Assembly (NCBI GenBank): GCA_963691705.1
Contig: OY829541.1
Span: 10,596,564-10,660,563, forward strand
Direction: 5' to 3'
DNA length: 64,000 nt
Source: Viola odorata
Taxonomy: Eukaryota; Streptophyta; Magnoliopsida; Malpighiales; Violaceae
Both the position numbers and the translations under genes were made by a program. Of the stretch, positions 44,696 to 57,469 are shown one piece after another (positions within the stretch are counted from its first letter, which is position 1; each line of letters opens with the position of its first letter). The notes under the pieces are model-generated. The model worked only from the letters and a program-made list of their open reading frames with translations, was not told the DNA's origin and made no database searches.

Positions 44696-47600
44696 TGTTG
44701 CTACCCGAATTTTGACTTACGTCATAACTTTTTTTCATTTTTTATTACTTATCACGTCTAATAGCCCGTTTACGTCAAATTTCAATCGATTTTTTATAAT
44801 AGCCTATTTTTTTAATATTTCACGTCTTTTTAGATTTCTGTATTTTTCTCGTATTTTTGACTAAACCGTATTCTCGGTTTGCGTCGTATATTTACGTATT
44901 TTTTACGCTTATCACATTTAATAGCTCATCTAGATCAAATTTCTGTCGATTCTTGGTCCTAGGCTAGTTTGTTTAATATTTCATGTCATTTCGTGCATTT
45001 TTTATTTTTTCATTTTTTAACTGTCTTTTCGCTCGAACCTCTATCGGTCCCGAGCGATTTTCCTCAGACCGTAGATCGAATACTTTATTTCTTTAATTGA
45101 AAATTACGTACTATTTTTCTCTTTCACGTCATCTAGTTTGGTTTCGTTCAATTTTGTCGTAAAGACATTTATTTTGCGTCCAAACGTTTGAAATTTTCAA
45201 ACGAGAAAATAAATGCGTTAAATCGAACTTTCTATTTATTCGCTGTATACTATTGATTTCGTCTTATTTTTCTGCACCTTTTAGTCTTTTCGGTTCAAAT
45301 TTATTTTCAGTTCAAGCGAGCCCGTAGATCGAACCGAAAATATCCCGTTCGTGCCACAATTAATATGCATTAATGCATAAAATTGCAGCATCATCACAGC
45401 CGTTGATCATCATCTTGGACTCCTCTTTATGCAAGATCAACGACTCTCCTTCTCCCTCAAGCATTCCCATCACATTAAATCATTTTCATCATCACGTACC
45501 CCTCTTTTCTTCATGAATTCAATGCCCCTTCTACTTAACGTTTGCCACCAGTCGCTTCCTTTCCAATCAGTAGAAGCTTCCCTTTCTTCCCAGCCACAGA
45601 ATACAAGACTTGCTCACCACTTCGAACTGCCCAAGCCACTCACCGTTGAAGCCCGCGCCCACGACCACGCACATCAAATTCACCACATACTCCTCTGAGC
45701 CCTTGCCTATAAATAGCATGCTTCCATCAACGAATAGAGGGCACCTAATTTCACTCTCACTCTCCATTTCTTGCACTACCTTCTTGGCATAACTCTCCCG
45801 GCGAGGTAATTTTCTCACTCAAGCTTTTCCTTTAAATTTTCGTTGGTGCTCTTAGGGGTTGAATTAATTACTCAAACTTGCTTCAAATGCTCTGTTATTA
45901 AGTTATAATCAGTGTGCTTGCTTCAATTTAATTGTTTAAAGCTTCGGTTAATTAATTGAGTAATTGATGCATTAATTGCCTATTTTCGTGTTCTTGAAAT
46001 CGCCACTGTTTTGGAGCTAATCTTGATGTTTTGAGTCCTTTAGATTACTGCTGTGTTGTGTGATTTATTGCGCCTGGTCAGGGCTGTTTTGGGTGACCCG
46101 TAGCTTCCTTGGTCGCTGGCCACGGCGCCGACGACGCAAGGAAGAAGAAGAAGGGAGAGATGGGCTGGCGGGAAAAATGAAATGAAAAGGGGATGGGCTT
46201 GATTTTATCACAAGCCCATCTTGATTAAATGAAGTGCTGGGCTTGATTTTATCACAAGCCCATCTTGATTAAATGAAGTGTTGGGCTTGATTTCATCACA
46301 AGCCCAGTCGTGGTTTTGGCAAGGATAGTGGGCCCGACCCATTTAATTTTTGTATGCATACGGTTAAATTTTTCGTAAACTTTCGTGTTTAATTTCTCGT
46401 AATTTTTGCATGTTTATAAATTATTTATTTATTTAAGTGTTAGTCTCGTATGAAATGTTTACATGCTCGCATGCGATATGTTTATTTTATTTTCGTATGC
46501 AATTGTTCACATGTTCATATACGATAAATTGTTTACTTTATGCCATGTGTAATTTTTGTATGACTTCTCGTATGCCATATTTGCTTAATGATTTCATGTG
46601 TTAATTTTCGTTTGGAATGTTCACATGTTTCGTATGACAATCTTATTTTATGCCATGTTTAATTATCATAAAAATATTCGTAGGCTTGCATGTTATAAAT
46701 AATTTATTTATTAATCATGCCATGTTTTATTTAATTAATCAATTGCTTGTCATAAATTAAATAAATGTTTGTGTGCGTTTTTATTATTTATTATTTTTGA
46801 GCTATCGCTAACACTCTCGCTTTGTAGGTTAAACTTTAAACCTTCGCACAAAAGTACGTTTCATCTCTTTTTATTTAATTTAATATTTTCTGTAATATGA
46901 TTTGCATGCCTATTGTCCAAAACCAGAAATCCAAGGATGGGCCTAGCCCGGCCAATTAAAATTGCATTATGTCCATGCATTCGTATGTAATAAATAATTG
47001 TTAATTATTTTTGCGTGTATGTGATAATATATGATTGTCAAACTTGTTGTAATAATTAACTGCTTATTTCACCTGTTGTAATAATTAGTTATTTCACTTG
47101 TTGTAATAATTAATTGCTTACTTCACTTGTTGTAATAATTAATTACTTACTTCACTTGTTGTAATAATTAGTTATTTCACTTATTGTAATAATTAGTTAG
47201 ATAGTTATTCCGACCTCCAATTTGTAATAATTAGATAAGTAGTTTTTATTATGAATTGTGGTTTGTAATAATTAGTTAAGTAGTTAAAAATCGTGTATGC
47301 TTGTTTATACCTACGTATTTATTGCTTGTTGCTAACCACGATTTTGAAGAGATGGATCGATCAGGGCTCATCCAAAAGGTACGCTTATCTTAAAACGTTT
47401 CCTTGTATGTTTATTTAGAAATGTTAAAACCGAATCGAATGCATGACACCCTAGTAGGTGTTAGATCCACCCATTCGTATGCATGACATATAGAATTGCT
47501 AAAACAATTAAAATCAATCTCACATGTACAACATGCTTAAATCACTTGTCTTTCATACTATGAAATTATTTGTTTTCTTGTTAAATGTTATGCATGGTGG

Positions 47601-48145
47601 CTTCGATCCCACACGGAATATGTGCATCCCCATAAAAAGGTACTTTGTTAGTTTCGCCATGATAGATCACCTAGTAAGTAATTAATCAAGCATGGCCAGT
47701 AATTAATCAAGCATGGCCCAATGACAAGGGGGGAACGTCCATTCTAGCATACGAACAAACGGTAACCCCGTCCATCGGTCCCGATCGGAAATAACAAGTC
47801 CCAACGAAAAATGCTAAGATGTAACGTCACCTTGGAGGACCCAAATTACATGTTTAAAATATTTTTCTCAAAACACCTTGCATACCGGTAACCTTTCTTA
47901 GGATGTGACTTGGGTGCCTAACACCTTCCCATGTCCATAATCACGACCTCGAACCGTTGTTCTTTGGTTTAGACCATTTGTGCCTTAGTTTATTTATTTT
48001 TATGCCATAACGATTAGGTTCCCTAAACCTTAGAAAAATAGGGTGGCGACTTCATTTTGCATGATGTGAGGCGAGTCCAACGCTTGTCTTGCATTGTGGC
48101 CCGTCCCAAACCTTACTCGTTTTCAACGAAAAGGGGGGTGCAACA
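44696..48145 (+). repeat. 3' LTR of the Ogre-like element (3,450 bp)
   Basis: Complete LTR, TATA box TATAAATAG at 45708-45716. A 44-bp unit (GGGCTTGATTTTATCACAAG...) is present three times near 46190-46310 versus twice in the 5' LTR (34970-35045). Confidence 0.92.
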
Positions 48146-48150
48146 AAATG

Positions 48151-48784
48151 AATAACTTTTTAGTATTTGTTTTACCTTATTGAAATAAATACTTAAGATT
48201 AAAAGGTAAAAATAAATAAAATAAATATTAAATAATAATAAAAAATAATATAAGATTTTTATTTTTATTGTATAAATCAATTGATTGATTTAATTATCCT
48301 AGTAATAATTGATAAGTTATTTATTCTAGTTACTAATTTCAAATGTCATGTATTAATTCTATAAACTACATTAGCTTTATTTTGCATCAACTTTACATTA
48401 TATATAGATAATCATCATAAGTTGATTGTATTCAACCGAGCAAAGCTCTTTTTAAAGGTTACAAACCAATAAGGCCCATAAGGCCCAAAGTATAATGTTT
48501 GAGACATGTTGTGTAATTTGGCCTTGTACTATTGACTCTTTCGTTTGTAAAAAATCTCAAATAGTAACATGCATCATCAATATTTTAAATTGGAAACTAT
48601 GTTTATAAAACTATGTCGTGTAATGTGTCTTCAATTTTCACCCTCCTCCTATTTTCCCCATAATTAAAGAATTTCAAATTATAATATTTTCCTAAAATTC
48701 ATTTTTTTTCTTTTTTCTTCCAATTTTTTTTATCTTTTTCATTTTTTCCTACGACCACAAAACAAACCCATGTCATGCATTTTC
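48151..48784. other. AT-rich spacer between Ogre-like LTR and Helitron duplication
   Basis: No gene. It is not matched by the 3' end of the right Helitron arm. Confidence 0.5.
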
Positions 48785-51700
48785 AACGTTTGTTTTATCA
48801 TCTTGTTATTCTTGCTTTCATCATTGTCGTATTGATCACATTTTTTTTCCAGTTGCATTATTCATTTGAAGTTTATTTTGTTGGCTCCTTTTCCAAACTA
48901 CCGCTAATGACTCCTCGTCTTGATCAATTTCTTCTTTAGTTGGTGTCCTCTTTTTAGTTGCATGAACCTCTTCAGCGATAAAATATTCCTCTGTCGTTCG
49001 CTCTCATTTTTTTCGCTGACCTTGACTAAGAAATCAAACTCCTTGTCATTACAGGATATCATTTTTCTATAGTGTGGCGACTTCTCTTTTTCCTGTTACA
49101 TTGAGAATAATATTAGTATTTTTTTCTGCAATAAAATAACTTTAGTATCACTATTCTAAAAGAATTACCTTGTCGTCAACTGATTTTTTGTATTTCTTGA
49201 TGTCACAACCAATTAGTATTTTTGTCTAGTCAAAAAGAACAATTGTTGTTTCATTCTCACCATCATTAACTTGTAACCTCAGCATGTATCTAAAATTGTA
49301 AGTTGAGTCTTAGTCATCTTGTTTTATGTTTAAAATAATTAAATTTTTAATTTGTTTGGAATTACCTTGGAATTGTCTCAACACAATTGTTACACTTGTA
49401 GCATGTTGCTTGACCCTCACCCATGTCAAATACTTTTTTCCAGCACTTTTTACATGATTCATACTAAGGTTGTTTTCTATTGATCACTTCGGTAATAGTT
49501 GCTGTTAGGACGTAGAAAGACTGCGCAGAAATAATAAGAGTTAATGTTAGTTTTTTCAGTTATGCTCATAACTAATTATTTTGCTTTTTGGTTGGTACTT
49601 GTTGTTTTGATGATAGAATTTTGTTAGCAATTTATTCTACAGTTGCTTTGCTCGCATTGTCCATTCTCTTTGAAGGTGATTTGATTATATTCTGGGTATC
49701 TTCTTGTTGAGTATAAGTCAAGCTGTGGTTTATAAATATTTGTAAAGTTAAATGGAAAAAATATTAACTTAAATAATGGATAATGGTAAAATAATCTTAT
49801 ATTATATTTAATATATATACATATATTCTTACCATTGTCGGATTTCATCTGCTTCATATGTTATGGAATTGATCATCACTATTGTCGTTCTTGTAGTTGA
49901 TACTTGTAAAATTCCTAATTTGAGCAATTGCATTTTTATTATTATTAGATAACAATAGGCTTGAATTTATATTTTATAGACTTACCTTGATATATTGATG
50001 TCATTCCGTTTGATAAAACAATGATAGGATTTTCCTCTTTTATTTCATAAAGAGCTTCTCCTTCCTTTTCAGCTAAGTCTCCCCACAAGATCAATTTCAA
50101 CACTTCACCTCTAATTTTAAAATTTGAAGTAGTGTTAAACAAAATTGCAATTATTTGATTTTATATATAGGGAAAACTGTAATTGAACATTAGTAAATAA
50201 ATATATTACCTTTTGTCCATTAATAGAATTTCTCAAAATTTGTCATTGAATGGTTTTGCGCTAATGATGAAATCAATAATATCCGTCATTAAAATAATTG
50301 AAATTAGAATATGAATTATCAATTTAAAATATTGATTACAACGTTTTATAAATGTAGTTGCTTACCAATTCGTTTGCTTTGGTCACAATGAGGAAGATCT
50401 TGAAAGTCCATGAATTCATAGTTAATAACATCAAGGGGGATAGGGATTCACTTAGACACGCTGATATACTCTCGTCAGATTCAAGAAGTCCTCTCTTTTG
50501 TGCTGATTGTTTGAATGTTTTGCATATAACTTCATTTACTGTCAATAAATCTACAAAAGACTTTGGTCCTCTAACATGATTCAATAATAACCTTAGAAAA
50601 TATCTTTCTCCTACTTTTGGATTTGCAGTATTTACACGGCCAATCACACCCCTCGTTGATTCTCTTTTTTTTCATGGTTTTTCTTTAGATTGCGAGACAA
50701 AATGCACAGGAAATTTCCTGTAGTAAAAATATAAGAAATAATTGTGTGAAAAATATCATATTGGAAAATTAATTAATGTATTATATCTACAAATATAAAT
50801 AAACAATATAATATATATACACTAATAGTGACATTGGAAAATAAATAAGCAAAGAAATAAATTTTTAAGAATAATTTTTTTTTCTTGCCTGTATAAATAT
50901 TGTCTTGCATTTGGATTCTCAGAACATATTGTAAAGAATTCTGTAAGCATTGTCTTTGATACATGCTCCCAAAGTACCACTTCTTGGAAATTTTGATTCT
51001 CCCAATAATAGACAGTCTGTTTATTAGGCAAATGTAATTGCAAATTTATCACCGGAGGATTCATCTCATTTAAATTGAATTCATATATCCTCCATGCAAC
51101 TTCTTGTGGAGAGACAAATCTCCCATCTTGAAATTGTTCTATCTCATCAACCAAATTATTCCCATCATTTGATGCAATGTATATAGATATTTTGTCATGC
51201 CCTTTGTATACGTACTTATAAAGATACTTCACTGATTTAATACTGGAGCAGATCTCAATATTTATGTGGCAACCATATCTTGTAAGCAAGTAAGAGTTAT
51301 ACGGCACTACCCATCGGTTATTAAGCTCTTTGTTCTTCTTAATTGTTTTTCGCTCATTGTCTCTTCTTTGATATTGGATAACCATCTTTTCCAGCAACAG
51401 TTGTAGAAGAAAAACCTCGTGGATAGTAAAATCTGTATTTTTCATTTTCCATACAACCACAATTTTTATTACATTCTCCACATGGACCATGCATCATATG
51501 TTTGGTCACTAATTGAAAAAGTAGAGGTTCTTTATCCTCATCTAGTATTTCAGCACAAACAAATTTGTCAAACTGATCAGAACAAACAATTTTGAAACCT
51601 TCTTCGAGTATGACTAACATATGAACGTGTGACATTCCCCTTTTATGAAATTCAATAACATGAACATGTGCAACTACTTTTCCAAATACTTGCTTCTTAA

Positions 51701-52820
51701 TAGCTTAATCTTTGAGATCTTGAACTTTTGCTCGAAAAACCCTCACAACTAAATCAGGACGATCCTATGCAAGTTCCCCTCTATAAGCTGATCTTGAATC
51801 TCTTTCCAATATGGATTGCATGTCATAGTAATAAATAAATCAGGCTTCCTAAGATGTTGGACCAATGATATCGAATCAAGGTATCGTCGTCGCATATCTC
51901 GTGGCCCTCCAACAAAAGAGGCAAGAAGGATTAACCTTTTTCCCACTTCGCTTCCTCTAGTTTCTCCTGACATGACACTATCAGCAATACCTTGGTACAA
52001 TTCAGATCGGATTTTTACTTGCTGATGACGGAAGAAATCAAGTCTGGTAGTCTCCAATTTAATGTACATGTCTACAACATATTGTTGGAATAGTCTACCA
52101 GATAGTAAAAGTATTGATTGTATAAAAGCTCTAATTTGAAGCTTGTAATAATAGTACTCTCTACATAATACTTTTGATATTGTAGGTCTATGCACACCTA
52201 TATGTTAAAAAAAATCATGTGAAAATTCTAAAAGACACATGAAAAAAATATAGAGCTAAAAATTGAAATAATATCGTATTAATTAAAAGCTTACCTTCTG
52301 TTTCTTGATCAAAAATATTTTCTGCAGAGGTAAATGTCATAATAGTTGAAAAGTCTTCTGTAGTTTTTGTATTAGTATTGGAAGACCTTCTGCATTGTTT
52401 GAAAAATATTCCGATGCCAACCAACTTTTCCTTTAGGGCATAACAGTGGGTATTGGAGAGGATCATAACAGCTAAAATAATGTTTAATTTTGTGGCTCTA
52501 TCCCGAATGCGCATGAACAACTATATCTCTTTCAAATGGAACATTAGAATTAATTCCTTCAATCCATATAGCAGCAACTTGATCAACAGAAGACGAGTTA
52601 TAAACTCTTTGATCAATACTAACACTTGTGTTGATATGGATTTGTAAATCGTCAAGTGAGGAAATATCTTTGAAGCCTTTCAAAAATTTAGCATATGGGT
52701 TGTTTTCCAAAACTTTCATCAATTTATTCATAATGCTTTCATCCAAGTTAGCATTCTCCATAATTCTCATCCTATTGTGTAGCTCATTATCAGTATCATA
52801 AAAATAAAGTTGAAAATACA
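48785..52820 (-). mobile_element. Helitron fragment, left arm of a giant inverted duplication
   Basis: Minus-strand Rep gene then RPA-like gene, mirrored by 52869-57780. Paired positions fit x + y near 105,689 close to the centre with hardly any indel (e.g. 50647 with 55042). This arm has lost about 885 bp at 50446/50447 relative to the right arm and ends at about 48785 without a Helitron terminus. Confidence 0.88.
48870..50446 (-). pseudogene. RPA70-like gene of the Helitron, left copy (N-terminal OB fold deleted)
   Basis: On the minus strand: end of an OB-fold block (ILWGDLAEKEGEALYEIKEE, 50142-49945), spacer, then the RPA C-terminal zinc ribbon WYESCKKCW...CYKCNN at about 49470-49375 and the OB-fold start LQVNDGENE. 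Introns separate the blocks as in the right copy. The first OB fold is missing because a deletion joins the Rep gene directly to this one. Plant Helitrons often carry RPA-like genes; such proteins bind single-stranded DNA. Confidence 0.75.
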
Positions 52821-52821
52821 T
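50447..52821 (-). pseudogene. Helitron Rep protein, left copy
   Basis: Exons on the minus strand: YDTDNELHNRMRIMENANLD to the FTSAENIFDQETE block; intron 52294-52198; VHRPTISKVLCREYYYYKLQ ... KPDLFITMTCNPYWKEIQDQ (Helitron_like_N); the HUH motif as HVHMLVIL; the two-tyrosine motif in VKYLYKYVYKGHD; then a GC-AG intron 50888-50718 and IGRVNTANP...LLLNHVRGPKSF. Faults: TAG at about 52500 (right copy CAG), a 1-base shift near 51775, a stop near 51700. The first part of Rep and the whole SF1 helicase are missing. Confidence 0.88.
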
Positions 52822-52868
52822 GCTAATTATTTTAACTAGAGTAGGGGTATTGCAGAGAATAATCCAGT
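52821..52868. other. spacer at the centre of the Helitron inverted duplication
   Basis: About 48 bp of unique sequence between the mirrored arms. Both arms begin at the same point in the Rep gene (just before YDTDNEL), so neither has a Helitron 5' end. Confidence 0.75.
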
Positions 52869-52869
52869 G

Positions 52870-55240
52870 TATTTTTAACTTTATTTTTATGATACTGATA
52901 ATGAGCTACACAATAGGATGAGAATTATGGAGAATGCTAACTTTGATGAAAGCATTATGAAGAGATTGATGAAGGTTTGGGAAAACAACCCATATGCTAA
53001 AATTTTAAAATGCTTCAAAAACATTTCCTCACTTGACAATTTACAAATCCATATCAACACAAGTGTTAATATTGATCAAAGAGTTTATAACTCGCCTTCT
53101 GTTGATCAAGTTGCTGCTATATGGATTGAAGGAAATAATTCTAATGTTCCCTTTGAAAGAGATATAGTTGTTCATGCACATTCGGAACAGAGCCATAGAA
53201 TTAAACATTACTTTAGTTGTTATGATCCTCTGCAATACCCGCTTTTATACCCTAAAGGAGAATTTGGTTGGCATCAAAATATTTTTAAACAATGTAGAAG
53301 GTCCTCCAACACTAATACAACAACTATAGAAGACTTTTCAAGTGTTCTGACATTTACATCTGCAGAAAATATTTTTGATCAAGAAATAGAAGGTAAGCTT
53401 TTAATTATTACGATATTATTTCAATTTTTAGCTCTATTTTTTTCATGTGTCTTATAGAATTTTCACATAATTTTTTTAATATATAGGTGTGCATAGAGCT
53501 ATAATATCAAAAGTATCGTGTAGAGAGTAATATTGTTACAAGTTTCAAATTACAGCTTTTACACAATCGATACTTTTACTATCTGGTAGACTATTCCAAC
53601 AATATGTTGTAGACATGTACATTAAATTGGAGACTACCAGACTTGATTACTTCCGCCATCAGCAAGCAAAAATCCGATCTGAATTGTACCAAGGTATTGC
53701 TGATAGTGTCATGTTAGGAGAAACTAGAGGAAGTGAAGTGGGAAAAGGTTAATCCTTCCTGCCTCTTTTGTTGGAGGGCCACGAGATATGTGACGATGAT
53801 ATCTTGATTCGATATTATTGGTCTAGCATTTTGGGAAGCCTGATTTGTTTATTACTATGACATGTAATCCAGATTGGAAAGAGATTCAAGATCAGCTTAC
53901 AGAAAGGGAACTTGCACAAGACCGTCCTGATTTAGTTGCAAGGGTCTTACGAGCAAAAGTTCAAGATCTAAAAGATCGATCAAGTTATTAAGAAACAAGT
54001 ATTTAAAAAAGTAGTGGCACATGTTCATGTTATTGAATTTCAGAAAAGGGGAATGTCACGCGTTCATATGTTAGTTATACTCGAAGAAGGTTACAAAATT
54101 GTTTATTCTGATCAGTTTGATAAATTTGTTTGTGCTGAAATACCAGATGAGTATGAAGAGCCTCTAATTTTTCAATTAGTGACCAAACATATGATGCATG
54201 GTCCATGTGGAGAAAGTAATAAAAATGCGGTTGTATGGAAAATGGAAAATGCATATTTCACTATCCACGAGGTTTTTCTTCTACAACTGTGGCTAGAAAA
54301 GATGATTATCCAATATATCAAAGAAGAGACAACGGGCAAAAAAAAATTAAGAAGAATAAAGAGCTTGATAAACGATGGGTAGTGTCGTATAACTCTTACT
54401 TGCTTACAAGATATGGATGCCACATAAATGTTGAGATCTGCTCCAGCATTAAATCAGTGAAGTATCTTTATAAGTACGTATACAAAGGCCATGATAAAAT
54501 ATCTGTATACATTGCATCAAATGATGGGAATAATTTGGTTGATGAGATAGAACAATTTCAAGATGGGAGGTTTGTTTCTTCACAAGAAGCTGCATGGAGG
54601 ATATATGAATTCAATTTAAATGAGATGAATCCTCCGGTGATAAATTTGCAATTACATTTGCCTAATAAACAGGTTGTCTATTATTGGGAGAATCAAAATT
54701 TGCAAGTGGTACTTTGGGAGCATGTATCAAAGAAGATGCTTACAGAATTCTTTACAACATGTTCTAAGAATCCAAATGCAAGACAATATTTATACAGGCA
54801 AGAAAAAAACTTTATTCTTAAAACTTTATTTCTTTGCTTATTTATTTTCAAATGTCACTATTACTATATATATATATATATTATCTATTTGTGGATATAG
54901 TAAATTAATTAATGTTACAATATGATTTCTATCGCATAATTATTTCTTATATTTTTTACTACAGGAAATTTCCTATGCATTTTGTCTGGCAATCTAAGGA
55001 AAAAACATGGGAAAAAAGAGAATCAACGAGGGGTGTAATTGGCCGTGTAAATACTGCAAATCCAAAAGAAGGAGAAAAGTATTTTCTAAAGTTATTATTG
55101 AATCATGTCAGAGGGCCAAAGTCTTTTGAAGATTTATTGACAGTAAATAAAGTAAGATGCAAAACATTCAAACAATCAGCACAAAAGAGAGGACATCTTG
55201 AATCTGACAAGAGTATATCAGCGTGTCTAAGTGAAACAGT
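52870..55240 (+). pseudogene. Helitron Rep protein, right copy
   Basis: Same exon plan as the left copy: MRIMENANFDESIM ... YDPLQYPLLYPKGEFGWHQN, GT-AG intron 53393-53486, Helitron_like_N region, HUH motif as RVHMLVIL (first His replaced by Arg), two-tyrosine motif VKYLYKYVYKGHD, GC-AG intron 54798-54964, then IGRVNTANP and SISACLSE. Several frameshifts and stops between 53530 and 54000, another shift near 54230. Reading stops where the helicase should begin. Confidence 0.88.
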
Positions 55241-55429
55241 TATGTTTAAAATGTCAATTAAAAAGCTCATAATTTATTTATTTAAAATTGAGATTAAGCT
55301 GATCCAAATTCCAATTAAATAAATCAAATTCCTTGACAGTTTGACAATCCATATTTAGAATCCTTTTTATTATTAAAAATACTAATAATTTCTTTTTTGA
55401 ATTTTGAAAATAATTTCTTTTCTCTTTAG
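55241..55429. other. AT-rich stretch between Rep and RPA in the right arm
   Basis: Replaces the expected helicase coding region; no helicase Walker motif in any frame. Confidence 0.5.
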
Positions 55430-57419
55430 ATGACAAGAACGAGCGAAAAGATGCAACTATCCCAAGAAGAAAAATCATGCACATATATAAGAGGACTTGA
55501 AGATCAACAAACTGAATTTCGTCTGAAACTTTTAGTTATCCGAAAAGGTCAAGTCGAAAACTACAATGATAAAATGGGCACTACATTAATAATTAGGACT
55601 GATCTTAATAGATCGTGAGGTATTAATTAAAGCATTACATTAATAATTATTTTTCCTTTTACTGCATATTTAATATTATTTATAATATTAAATTATATAT
55701 ATTATACTCCCTCTAGTTTTCTTTAAACGACTTTTACTATTTGGGCACACATATTAAGGAGGGCGGATGACTCACTATTTGAGACAATTTTGTCCCGAAT
55801 TTTTTCTCGGACGTACGTTAAGGATTAACGTACATTCGAAAACAATACGAAATTTTTTGGGGTCAAGTAGCGAGTCATCCGATTTTCTCGATATGCGTGC
55901 CCGAATAGTAAAAGTCGTTTAAAGAAAATCGGAGGGAGTTTCAGGGAACAAAAGCTCAAGCAATGATTTTCAAGCAAGCGGTGCAGAAGTTCATGGATAC
56001 CTTAGAAAAGGGATGCACATATGTTATTACCAATGGAGTTGCCAAGAAACCAAATCCAAATTACTCGAATATTAACCTCGACATTGAACTCATTCTGACA
56101 AACTCAACCATGGTGCAAGAATAATTAATCCCTATTCCCCTTGATGTTATTAACTATGAATTCATGAACTTTTAGGATCTTCCTCATTGTGAACAAAGCA
56201 AACGAATCGGTAAGCAACTAAATTTATAAAACATTGTAATCATTATTTTAAATTGATGATTTTTTTAATACTCATATTCTAATTTCAATTATTTTAATGA
56301 TAGATATTATTGGTTTCGTCATTAGCGCAAAACCATTCAATGACAAATTTCGAGAAATTCTATTAATGGACAAAAGGTAATATATTTATTTTCTAATGTT
56401 TAATTACAATACTTAAAATTTTAAAATTAGAGGTGAAGAGTTGAAATTGATCTTGTGGGGAGACTTAGCTGAAAAGGAAAGAGAAACCCTTTATGAAATA
56501 AAAGATGAAAAGCCTATCATTGCCTTATCAAACGGAATGATATCAAAATATCAAAGTAAGTCTATAAAATATAGTTTTGAGTCAATTTTTATCTAATAAT
56601 AATAAAAATGCACATAACATGACCTATATACAATTGCTCAAATCATGAATTTTATAAGTATCAAGTACAAGAACGACAATAGTGATGATCAATCCCATAA
56701 CATATGAGACAGATGAAATCCAGCAATGGTAAGGATATATGCATATATATGAAATATAATATAAGATTATTTTACCATTATCCATTGTTTAAGTTATTAT
56801 TTTTTCCATTTAATTTAACCTTACAAATATTTATACATTACAACTTGACCTATACTCAACAAGAAGACACCCAGAAGATAATCAAATCACCTTCAAAGAG
56901 AATGGAAAATGCGACCAAAGCAACTGTAGAACAAATTGCTAATGAAATTGTATCATCAAAACAACAGGTACCAATCACAAAGCAAAAAAATTAGTTATGA
57001 CTATAAATCAAAAAACTAACATTAACTCTTATCATTACTTTGCAGTCTTTCTACGTCCTAACAACAACTATTACAAGTGATTAATAAAAGACAACCTTGG
57101 TATGAATCGTGTAAAAAGTGCTGGAAGAAAGTATTTTACATAGGTGAGGGTCAAGCAACATGCGACAGGTGTAATAATTACGTTGAGACAATTCCAAGGT
57201 AATTTCAAACAAATTACAAATTGTATTATGTTAAACATAAAACAAGATGACTAAGATTCAACTAACAATTTCTGGTACATGCTGAGATTACAAGTTAATG
57301 ATGGAGAGAATGAAGCAACAATTGTTCTTTTTGATGAGACAGAAACACTAATAGGTTGTGACATCAAGAAATACAAAGAATCAGTTGACGACAAGGTAAT
57401 TTTTTTAGAATAGTGATAG
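55430..57419 (+). pseudogene. RPA70-like gene of the Helitron, right copy, broken by a MITE
   Basis: First OB-fold: LVIRKGQVENYNDKMGTTLI to 55617, resuming at about 55950 with AMIFKQAVQKFMDTLEKGCT and VITNGVAKKPNPNYSN. A Stowaway MITE (55707-55938) lies between. Next exons: PIPLDVINYEF (with one TAG), GT-AG intron 56210-56303, DIIGFVISAKPFNDKF, intron 56377-56430, LILWGDLAEKERETLYEI, and the zinc ribbon WYESCKKCW...CDRCNN at about 57098-57180, then LQVNDGENEATIVLFDET. Predicted role of the ancestral protein: single-stranded DNA binding. Confidence 0.8.
55707..55938. mobile_element. Stowaway-type MITE inside the Helitron RPA gene (232 bp)
   Basis: CTCCCTCTAGTTTTCTTTAA at the left and the near-exact inverse ending GGAGGGAG at the right; inverted ends run more than 40 bp (both have CTTTAAACGACTTTTACTAT or its complement). 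Left flank TA (55705-55706), right flank TT, so one TSD base has changed. Absent from the left arm. Confidence 0.85.
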
Positions 57420-57469
57420 TAAATTAATTTTATTACATAAAAAATACTAATATTATTCTTAATGTAACA

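Larger units (their letters stand above)
33476..48145 (+). mobile_element. Ogre/Tat-like gag-only LTR element (non-autonomous, 14.7 kb)
   Basis: LTRs at 33476-36761 (5', truncated) and 44696-48145 (3', complete), with a perfect target duplication aaatg at 33471-33475 and 48146-48150. Starts TGTTGCTAC and ends GGTGCAACA. The only protein gene is an Ogre-type gag (39059-40658); no protease, RT or integrase motif exists. The rest is four tandem-repeat arrays, a polypurine run, a strong hairpin and a polypurine tract. Gag-only LTR elements of plants have been described as TR-GAG; very long LTRs fit Ogre. The 5' LTR lacks its last ~170 bp and the primer-binding site. Confidence 0.92.

Noticed and set aside
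48151..48784. Possible mirrored Helitron 3' end for the left arm
   Set aside because: No inverse of the CTAGT end or of the GCACGTGC hairpin occurs here; mirroring stops at about 48785.
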